This document shows, piece by piece, positions 55,384-64,000 of a DNA stretch of 64,000 nt. The stretch's first letter is position 1. Every line of letters begins with the position of its first letter. The notes beneath the pieces were generated by a model, which saw only the letters and a list, made by a program, of their open reading frames with translations, did no database searches and was not told where the DNA came from. The position numbers and the translations under genes are program-made. Source of the stretch: Myxocyprinus asiaticus (lineage: Eukaryota; Chordata; Actinopteri; Cypriniformes; Catostomidae); the NCBI RefSeq assembly GCF_019703515.2, contig NC_059388.1, positions 4,491,979 to 4,555,978 of the forward strand, written 5' to 3'.

Positions 55384-56934
55384 CTGTAAGAGAGTGACAG
55401 AAAGTGAGAGAATTGGTCTGAGAATTGGTCCATATTGAACATAAACTGTTTTGTGTGATTTCAAGAGCAGTCTTTGTAAGTTATGGCTGAAATCACACAT
55501 GAGCATTTGAAATATTTTTTTCATCTATAAGAGAATGTTATTTCATGCTATAATCATTCATATGTGTTTTTCATATCCTGTAGAAAGATAAAGAGCATGG
55601 GAACAGTATATATGATGAAAAGTAAAAAAAGGCATTTATATCAAGTTTTCTTTGGGAAAGTGTGGATTTGTGGGGGTAATTGCTTTTCTTGTTTCTGTTA
55701 TTTATTTATTTATTTTCTTCATGGCAATACTGTATTAATTATTCCTAAAACATTCTGTTTTAAAGCACAAATTGTAGTATTAAAGTATTAAACTTTATTT
55801 TGTAGATAACTATAGCCATTAGTGTGCCATCTAATTTTGTTTTTCATAAACTTTATACTTTTTAAGACACTTAAGATTAAGCTCCCATTGATGATATAAA
55901 TACGTTTCCATCCAAATTGTGAATTTAATTTATGCAGAAAAACAATTTGCAAAAAAGTAGCATTTCCATCCTATGTGTTGAAGAGAACAAAATCATCACT
56001 TCTCCGGACATTGGCGCAAAAAAGAAATGAAAATGGAAACTGACACCACCATTGCTCTTCTATTAAATGTAATGAATTGCTTGAGGTTTAGAGCGTTTAG
56101 AAAAAATACTCTGGCGAACTTCATGTTTGCTAGCGTTCAGCGGCAGATGCCTTTATGTTTGGGAGCAAAAGTATGTCAGTCAATTCTGGGAGGTAGCAGT
56201 AGCCAATTATTTCAATGACAGACTTTGGTATTTTAAAATAACCATAACAACATTTGAGATGCTATGCGATGATATTGTTAATCTATGAGCGTATTTACAT
56301 TACTTTTTTAATGCACATTGACAGTATATTCCTGTAAACATTCTATAGAAATATATTTGGTAAATGTGTATCCATGTCTTCTTACCGCATAATGTGTATC
56401 CACGCAAGTCTTCTTACCGCATAAAAAATGTATCCACCTCAAGCGAGCACATCCGTTTCTCATGCGCATTTTGGAAACTTTATTAGCATCTTGGTGTTTC
56501 CATTTTTTATGCAATATCCCACAATTTCCGTTAAAATACATGAACGGAAAACCAGCTAGTGATAGAATGTTCAGCATTCCAAATGTGACTGAGAACGATA
56601 TTTGGTAAATGTGTATCCATGTCTTGTACATTAACAATTTTTCCATGGTACATGTCCAAAATCATGTAAAAAGCATGGTTTCATACTGGCCCCAGTAAAC
56701 ACAGTCCACCCCCAAGTCTCTATGGCTACGTTCACACCGCAGCTGAATATGGCCCAAATTTGATTTTCTGCTTAAATCAGATTTTGTTTTTTGTTTTTGT
56801 AAGGATGTTCGCATACTGTATCATATTAAATGTAGCACATTTCAGACACTAGTCTGAATAGCTGACTCTCCTAAATTGACCTGCATGCTTATAACAAACC
56901 CTGGCATGTTCATCATTATAATATGTACACTGGC
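55384..56934. other. Non-coding stretch with one MITE-like end
   Basis: A GCTACGTTCACACCGCAGC terminus near 56725 suggests one end of a MITE; the rest is unrecognised intron. Confidence 0.4.
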
Positions 56935-57545
56935 GGCCAAAAGTTTGGAATAATGTACAGATTTTGCTGTTTCGGAAGGAAATTGGTACACTAATTCACC
57001 AAAGTGGCATTCAGCTGATCACAAAGTATAGTCAGGGCATTACTGATGTAAAAAACAGCATCATCACTATTTGAAAGAAGTAATTTTTGATCAAATCTAG
57101 ACAGGCCCCATTTCCAGCAGCCATCACTCCAACACCTTGTCCTTGAGTAATCATGCTAAATTGCTAATTTGGTACTAGAAAATCACTTGCCATTATATCA
57201 AACACTGCTGAAAGCTATTTGGTTCATTAAATGAAGCTTAATATTGTCTTTGTGTTTGTTTTTGAGTTGCCAGAGTATGCAATAGACTGGCATGTCTTAA
57301 GGTCAATATCAAGTCAAAAATGGCAAAAAAGAAACAGCTTTCTCTAGAAACTCATCAGTCAGTCATTGTTTTAAGGAATGAAGGCTATACAAAGCTTGAA
57401 ATTGCCAAAAAACTGTGAGAAGTGCCCGACAACACAGCCACATCTATGGCCAGTGCTACAGGAAGCGTGGGGTGAAATGTCACCTGAGTATCTGGACAAA
57501 CTGACAGCTAGAATGCCAGTGGGTTCAAAGTTCATACAGTACATT
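56935..57545 (+). pseudogene. Tc1-like deletion derivative
   Basis: The left end CACTGGCGGCCAAAAGTTTG (56939) is of Tc1 type. A start at about 57319 reads MAKKKQLSLETHQSVIVLRN and NEGYTKLEIAKKL, the helix-turn-helix. It is then joined at about 57420 to a C-terminal piece in another frame (HLWPVLQEAWGEMSPEYLDK, LTARMP). The catalytic domain in between is deleted, and the right end is lost. Confidence 0.78.
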
Positions 57546-57835
57546 AGGTTAGGCTGTAGGGTTTGTTCAAATGCCTAACTCTGAGTAATAGTAATAGTGA
57601 TTCTTGCCTTGCAAACACCTCTAACAGTTTGAATGAAATGTAGTTCATTAGTGTAACTGTAAGACATTTATGGTTGGCAAGCAACTTGTCGTGTAAATAC
57701 AGAATTTAACTGAAGTACAATCACAGGTGTGTATATATCAGCTATTTTTCAACAGCTTTTGAACATGGCATTTCCAATCAGATTTTACAGCCGAAACTGT
57801 CCGTTTTATAACTGGAGTTCAAATATGCCTTTTAA

Positions 57836-58358
57836 GAGCACCTACTATGGTTTTTAAACGTGCCTAATTTTGTTTTAAAGGTCTCATACAATAGATTTAC
57901 ATGCATCCAAGGTCAAAAAACACTTTAATTTGCTCATAATTTAATAGCAGCATTACCTTTTTTTTCCCCAGTGTCAAAAATGACTCGTTCAATGATCCGT
58001 TCTAAAGGATTAATTCTAAACTCCTCCTTTCAGATAGCCTACTCTGCTCTGATTGGTCAGATGTCCCAGTCTGTTGTGATTGGTCTACCGCGTAGTGTAG
58101 TGTTTGAGGGTGGGTCAAAGCTGTTCGCGAGCAGCCAATGAAGACCAGAGGCGGGTTTTTTGTTACCATATTACGTAGGTTAGTACAGGAAGTCTGGAAT
58201 TACTAACAACTCATTTGAGGTGTCTTTCTTTTGGGAGTCAATAACTCCATTTGTCGTGCACTTTGATTTTTGAAACTTTGCAGACTTATTTACATTCACA
58301 AACAGCTATATAACACACTACATGAAAGGTAATATTTGAAAAACCATAATAGGTGCTC
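57836..58358. mobile_element. MITE with GAGCACCTA inverted repeats
   Basis: The left GAGCACCTACTATGGTTTTT and the complement of the right end (GAGCACCTATTATGGTTTTT) differ at one position. 523 bases, no coding capacity. Family and target duplication not determined. Confidence 0.75.
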
Positions 58359-59265
58359 TTTCTTTTTTAGGAAGGAAAATTAAAAACCCCTTTCACATAC
58401 TCGGGTTGGTGGGTCAGATTAGTGTGTTTTGACAGAAAATAATTACAAGTCCTGCTGTCCGCGGTGTGATAGGCATGTGATGACTTTGCACAGTTCAAAT
58501 AGAACAGCTCTGTCAATTACACAAAGCTTTAACATGACAAATGATTACAACAATTCAATTCCCACAACATCCCTTAGCACCCATTCTCAGCATTATCATC
58601 AGCGAGACACTCCACTCATCTTTATTAGCACATGTGTGCTGGCTTATCCCAGACTCCCGTGAACGCTTAGTGCTCTTCCTCTCTGTCTGTCTTTCTCTCT
58701 TTCGTTTCCCACATGTACAATCACAGATAAAGCGCTGCATTGTATGGGAGAGAGCGCTACGGCCAAAAAATTGATGCTAATCAGCAAGAGTACTGCTACT
58801 GTGTGGAAGCTTCAGCTTTATCGCCACACAGCCAGAGCTCCATGATGGAGGTTTTTGGGACATGATTAAAAGCAAGATGTTGCACTTTGGGTTTTCCTCT
58901 GCTTTGGGAATGTCTTATCATTTTATAATGTATCATATCTCAGATTCTGATTTAACACATAACCCTGAAACTGTTAAAGGTATGTTTCAGGTTCAATACA
59001 AGTTAAGCTCTATGGACGCATCTCTGACATTCTGTTGATAAGCAGAAAATAATTTTGATTCGTTTCCCAGTTTTTTAGAGAAAAAATTGTGTTTATATTA
59101 AAGCACTTACAATGGATGTCTGATTTTAGTGTGAATAATTTGTCTGAATACTGAATGGCTGATGATGAAATGCTTTTTGCAAACACTTGTGGTTGCTTGA
59201 AAAATGTGTCATAATGGTATTAAACAGAGCACTATTTAGTGGAATCGTTCAATGTTGCCTGCTGG
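58359..59265. other. Non-coding stretch, nothing recognised
   Basis: Intron sequence. Short frames at 58429-58774 resemble nothing I know. Confidence 0.4.
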
Positions 59266-60000
59266 AATGTTTCACACAACAAATCAAAAACACAGCAATT
59301 ACCTACAACCAAAAAGAAAAAGAAAAAACACAAAAATTCCCTACTTCCAATCAAAACAAACTAGTTTCCATTAAACAGTAAAAAAGAAAAAAAGTTTTCA
59401 CAACCAATAAAAAAAAAATCACCAATTTCCCACAACCAATCAAAAAACACCAGTTTTCAGTAACCAATCAAAAAAACAACTAAAAATTTGCCAATCAAAA
59501 TATACATTTTTCAAAACCAATCAAAAACACCAATTACCCACAACCAATCAAAATACACCAGTTTCTAGAAACCAATAAAAATACAATTTTCTCACAACAG
59601 ATCAAAATGCTCCAGTTTCTTGCAACCATTTAAAATAAACTAAAAACCACAAGTTTCCTGCAACCAAAGGATACAAATTTCCCACAACCAATAAAATGAC
59701 AAAAATCAGCAAATCAAAACCATACACTTTTCACAATTCCCACAGCCATTCAACAAACACCAAATTCTCTTACCATTTAAAAATATTGCATTCCCACAAC
59801 CAATCAAAATACATCATTGTCCAGTAGCCAATTAAAACAACAATGCCAAATTCCCACAACCAATCAAAAAACACCAGTTTCTGTAAGCATTAAAAATACT
59901 GAATTCCCACAACCAATCAAAAACACCAAATTTCCACAGACAATCAAAATAAATAAAATTCAAACAAAATACAACAAGCCCATTCGTTTCACTCACAAAC
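59266..60000. repeat. CCAATCA-rich degenerate minisatellite, main block
   Basis: Irregular tandem units of about 30-40 bases built from CACAACCAATCAAAAACACC and AGTTTCC words. At least 15 copies are visible, with many substitutions and length changes. Confidence 0.85.
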
Positions 60001-60599
60001 TAGTGTTTTAAGCCATCTCAATTCACTCTGTGAGAAATATTTTCAGATAAATGTACCGACTTAAATTTTGTTTGGACTAGTTTTAATCGCAATGCTGTTC
60101 TGTAAGTAACAATGTGCTATTTCCCACATTCTGTTTATGTTTCATGAAGCAATACGTGAAAATGATTGCCCCCAAGTAACATACATACATGCTTTTGTCG
60201 TGTTTTCATTTACTGCCTCATCAAACAAACAAAATATGGGAAATGGCTCACTACTTACAGCATATGACTAAATCCAGCCCCAAAACAATGCAACAAGGTG
60301 CAGATCTGTTTAAATAATCATTAAAGAGTGACATGAGCTTGGCTCTCACTCACAGAGACACATTGTGTATGTGTATGCGCACTGTCGCTTGAAGCTGCTG
60401 CTTGAGTCCCTGCATGAAGGAAAGAAGCCGCAGGCAGTCAGAGATTCTCAGCCACAAGCAAATAAACCATAACAAATTATCAGCGAATATATCGGCAGTA
60501 ATTCCATTATCGGAGCGAAAATAATATTTTGATTTTCCAGGGTATTGGCCAATAATATATCGGCCACCGATATACTGTGCATCCCTAAACAAAATATTA
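60001..60599. other. Interruption in the minisatellite with a hAT-like end
   Basis: Non-repetitive sequence. 60480-60595 has GATAATATATCGGCC-like words and ends TGTGCATCCCTA, like a known hAT-type non-autonomous terminus. No gene. Confidence 0.45.
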
Positions 60600-60884
60600 A
60601 TAACCAACAGCCTGTTTCTAGTAATCAATCAAAAATAATTTAATTTCTACAGCCAATAAAAAAAACAGAAATGTCTCACAGCCAATCAAAAATTAATTCC
60701 TGCAACCACTCAAAATAAACCAACCAGTTTTCCAAAACTAATTTAAAAACACCAGTTTCCTGTGACCAAATGACACAAATTTCCCACAACCAATAAAATA
60801 ACAACAAAAAATTCAGTAGCAAATCAAACACATACATTTTTCACAACCAATCCAAAAAAAAAAAAAAATTACCAAATTCCATCC
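60600..60884. repeat. CCAATCA minisatellite, second block
   Basis: The same words as 59266-60000. It ends in an A-run (60855-60868) and the junction with the DIRS element. Contains ACATACATTTTTCACAACCA (60830-60849), repeated at 63866. Confidence 0.8.
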
Positions 60885-61261
60885 ACTAACACATGCTTGC
60901 CCTGGATCAACGGCCAAAACCTCCACAGGGCGAGCAGAATTGCCAACAACTTGAGGCAGTTGATGTGCCAACGTAGCCGCGGGCCCGTCCAGGAGCTGGC
61001 GGCTGTGTGCCCGTTGCATACAGCGCTCCAGCCCGTTTTGGAACCATGATGCGCCTGGAGATCTGCTATAGGGGAACGCTTGCCCGTAGAAATGTGAGGT
61101 CGGTCCAAGGGCTGAAGAGGCGGCGACAGTCCGGCGTGATGGCCATGCGATGTGTCCCGCAGTGCCATGACCATCTCGGGTCTCGAGTCTGAAGCCAGTG
61201 CTGAAGCGGTCTCATATGCATCAACCTGAGCGGAGTGGCCACTGCTGAGGATGCCATACAC
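60885..61261 (-). pseudogene. DIRS1-like RNase H, truncated and mutated
   Basis: HINCLKLLAILLALWRFWPL lies here, aligned with HINCLELLAV of copy 1, so the catalytic glutamate is lysine. The domain ends at QGKHVLV, before the third catalytic aspartate. Confidence 0.8.
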
Positions 61262-61325
61262 CCCAGGAGCCTCTGAAACAGTTTCAGTGGAACCGCTGTC
61301 TTCTGTCTGAACGCCTTCAAACAGG

Positions 61326-61997
61326 TCAGCACCGACGCACCGTCATCGAGACTGAGTCCAACTCCAAGCCGAGAAAAGAGATGCTCTGAACCGGGAGGAG
61401 CTTGCTCTTTTCCCGGTTGACCCGAAGCCCTAGTCGGCTGAGGTGCGAGAGCACCAGGTCCCTGTGCGCACACAACACATCCCGAGAGTGAGCTAGGATT
61501 AGCCAGTCATTGAGATAGTTAAGGATGCGAATGCCCACTTTCCTTAACAGGACAAGGGCTGCCTCTGTGACCTTCATGAAGATGCGAGGGGACAAGGACA
61601 GGCCGAAAGGGAGGACCTTGTACTGATACGCCCGACCTTTGAATGCAAACCACAGGAAGGGTCTGTGTCGAGGTAGAATCGAGACGTGGAAGTACGCATC
61701 CTTCAGGTCCACCGCTGCAAACCAATCTTGATGCCGGATGCTCACTAGGATGTGCTTTTGCGTCAGCATTTTGAACGGGAGTCTGTGTAAAGCCCGGTTC
61801 AGTACTTGCAGGTCCAAGATTGGCCGCAACCCACCGCCTTTCTTCGGTACAATGAAGTAGGGGCTGTAAAACCCCTTCTTTATCTTGGCCGGAGGGACAG
61901 GCTCTATCGCACCCTTCTGTAGGAGGGTAGCGATTTCCGCACGCAAAGTAGCGGCGTTCTCGCACTTCACTGAGGTGAAGTGGATGCTGCTGAACAT
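61326..61997 (-). pseudogene. DIRS1-like reverse transcriptase
   Basis: An open frame of 223 codons covers the RT: GFYSPYFIVPKKGGGLRPIL (fingers), AAVDLKDAYFHVSI (first catalytic D), KVLPFGLSLSPRIFMK, and LNYLNDWLILAHS (catalytic box). The box should read YLDD, so the first aspartate is asparagine and the enzyme is probably dead. The end KSKLLPVQSISFLGLELDSV joins RNase H, with a frame change near 61330. Confidence 0.9.
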
Positions 61998-63486
61998 GGG
62001 CGGATGCCTGGCGAACTGAATCGCGTAGCCGAGTCGGACGGTCCGGACCAGCCATCATGACAGGTTGGAAAGCGCAAGCCACACGTCCAAGCTCCAGGTA
62101 AGGGGGACCAAGGGGACAATCTCGTCGGACGTACCAGTGGGTGGGGCCTCGTGGCGGGGTGGAGCCTGAGGTGCCACGTCATGCTGTGGCCGTGCTGAGT
62201 TCAGGGATATCGAAGCACTTACCTGGCTCCTTGTTACCACCCCCGGAACAGCCTGGGACGGGGGATAAGAGGCTTGTCCTAGTGACCCGTGGAGACCGTC
62301 ACATCGGGTGCGGATTTGTGCTACAGCTGGGCGCACAGGGGCGGAGAGACCGCCGCTGGAGTGCCAAACCTGCCGAAATGGAATGGTGGACGGTGGTCAT
62401 GATGACGGCCGTGCACACTGGGTATGTGACCCAGGGAACAAGGAAACCACTGTTTTGCTGAACCTTTGGGTACCGCAGCCACTTGGGCATGTGGTGAAAT
62501 TAAATGAAAAGGTAACAAAAGATTCTCCTCCCGGCCCTACACCGGGGGATGGAGTGGTCTGCTTACCAGCTCCAGAGCAGCGGGTTTCCTCAACCCTGGG
62601 TCGCCCGTCTCAAGGGCAGCCTCTCAGGGACGACTTAAACCTACAGGCCCTGGACGGGAGCTTCGGGCGCCCACGCTAGGTGGCGGTGCTCTGCGGGCAT
62701 AGGTGCACCGCGAGGGCCTTATCCACCGGGGAGATCACCGAATACCCCTTGGCCGCCCCACCATCAAGGGTAGTGAGAGCAGGGGAGCAGAAAGATCAGG
62801 ACTGGGCAGTAAAAGGTGCCTCCCATGACCTTGTCAGCTCCTCGTGCACTTCCGGGAAGAAAGGTATTGGGGCGGGGCATGGCTGTGAGCGGCGCCGCGG
62901 GCCCAGGAACTAATCATCGAGCCGCGAGGGTACAGGGGAGAGCGGAGGGTTCCACTCTAGCCCAATGCTCGCGGCTGCCCGGGAAAGCATGTCCGTCATC
63001 TCCGCATCAGCCTGTGACTGGACAACCGTACCCGAGGTACCGCTTAGGCTTTTGCGTCCGACTGGACAAGCCCGCTCGCCGATGCTGCGCTCGAGAGCTC
63101 AACTCACCGTGAGACGATCCGGCGGACTCATCCAGAAGCCCGATCGGGGCAGACGAGCGTGCTGGGGAATGGAAGGTCTGTGGGGGGATACCCAGTGGAG
63201 GTGGTCCAATTGAGGTCCCCAAATCTCCCCCAGTGCTAGCCACGCTGGCCTAATACCTATAGGTAGAAGGATCGAGGCGGGGAGCCGCTGGGGTGGCTTG
63301 CTTTCTTACGAAGGCAAGCCGCGACCGCAACGTTGCCATGGACATGTTCTCGCAATGAGTACATGACCCATCCATGAACGCTGTCTCCACGTGGGTAGCG
63401 CCCAGACACAAAAGACAGTGATCGTGACCGTTAGAAGACGAGAGATAACGACCGCAACCAGGAATAACACACAAACGGAAGGGCAT
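61998..63486 (-). pseudogene. DIRS1-like gag of the second element, degraded
   Basis: The frame 63486-63250 has the start MPFRLCVIPGCGRYLSSSNG with the Cys/His cluster (CLLCLG, CTHCENM), homologous to 26695-26830. Downstream pieces are in several frames with stops. Region 62450-62530 holds sequence not matched to copy 1. Confidence 0.75.
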
Positions 63487-63689
63487 CTTTTCTTTTTAGA
63501 GAAATATACTCTTTTTTAGAATATACTCTTTTATTTCTGCCGAAGCGCCCAGGGGCGTTCTCTGCAGTGCACCAGTGCAGAGGGGGAGAAGCCGCTGAAA
63601 TGTGCCGTCAGATCCAGCAGAGGTGAATGGACAGCCGTGGGAATTCAGCTCAGTGAGCATCGACCGTTCGGCTCCGAAGAGAAAATCTG

Positions 63690-63867
63690 AATGAGTGGCT
63701 GCATACCAGCTCCTTTTATACACGTATGTTCGGAGGAGTGGTATGCAAATACCACTTGCCAATTCCCATTGGCCTTTTTTCAAAGACCAGAGGTGTTTCG
63801 GGCTCCCAAGAGTGACCCCTAGTGTCACTACATCGACACAACGTCGAGTGAGTAAAAGATAGGGAAC
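63690..63867 (-). repeat. Inverted terminal repeat of the second DIRS1-like element
   Basis: Matches the left repeat at 26260-26440 in inverted orientation (GAGTGACCCCTAGTGTCACT; TTTTATACACGTATG). Promoter-like TATA is kept. Confidence 0.85.
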
Positions 63868-64000
63868 ATACATTTTTCACAACCAATAAAAAATAAATAA
63901 ATAAAAAAAAAATCCCCACAACCAAAATACACACGTTTCTGTTAACCAATCAAAATACACAAATTTCCCACTATCAAAAAAAAAAAAAAAAAAGTACATA
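63868..64000. repeat. CCAATCA minisatellite, third block
   Basis: Resumes after the DIRS element with the same words (CACAACCAAT; TAACCAATCAAAATACAC) and runs to the window end, with A-runs at 63903-63912 and 63976-63993. Confidence 0.8.

Larger units (their letters stand above)
60885..63867 (-). mobile_element. Second DIRS1-like element, 3' truncated
   Basis: On the minus strand it starts with the inverted terminal repeat (63867 down), then gag, RT and RNase H, and stops within RNase H at about 60885. The tyrosine recombinase, internal complementary region and right repeat are missing. Close relative of 26260-34262. It sits inside the CCAATCA minisatellite. Confidence 0.9.

Noticed and set aside
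55564..55791. 75-codon frame with hydrophobic end
   Set aside because: AT-rich random-looking intron sequence without start context or homology.
59266..60000. Possible CRISPR-like array of short repeats
   Set aside because: The units are degenerate and irregular with no constant repeat or unique spacers, and the genome is eukaryotic.

Overview
The window looks like a teleost fish nuclear genome, probably a cyprinid or close relative; the lineage is inferred from its repeat families. It lies inside a host gene whose introns are packed with transposable elements. The only host gene recognised is a copine (Ca2+-dependent C2/vWA protein, closest by memory to cpne8) on the minus strand. Four short consecutive exons are visible: 55342-55383, 54092-54167, 40149-40202 and 38256-38317. 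They join in phase and encode the end of the second C2 domain, a lysine-rich linker and the start of the vWA domain. No further copine exon was found, so the flanking introns run off both window ends (over 38 kb on the downstream side).

Layout. 1-7959 (-): an env-bearing LTR retroelement with about 2-kb LTRs, gag in two frames, a protease remnant, no recognisable RT/integrase, and an env split by an intact Tc1-like transposon. 9966-21870: a field of DNA transposons (degenerate Tc1, an intact Tc1/mariner copy with perfect inverted repeats, a Sleeping Beauty-like half element, a MITE nested in another Tc1 remnant). 21952-34880 (+): a second copy of the same LTR family, collapsed to LTR-gag-LTR. 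Its second LTR is split by a DIRS1-like tyrosine-recombinase retrotransposon, which is itself split by a 5'-truncated L2-type LINE. 34887-37932: remnants of another LINE and a MITE.

38256-55383: the copine exons. The 1.8-kb intron between the two most 3' exons is almost wholly a hAT-like element with an internal foldback. The 13.9-kb intron holds a solo LTR with perfect target-site duplications, two more copies of the Tc1/mariner family, a Gmr1-like Ty3/Gypsy element (integrase upstream of RT, SCAN-like gag, 5-bp target duplication) and Tc1 fragments. 55384-64000: MITEs, a Tc1 deletion derivative, a CCAATCA-rich minisatellite and a second, truncated DIRS1-like element (-) inserted in it.

No RNA gene, CRISPR array or prokaryotic feature was seen. 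The main interest is the layered insertion history, the DIRS internal complementary region, the Gmr1 gene order, the F-like env candidate, and the effect of repeats on copine introns (UG repeat beside a 3' splice site).
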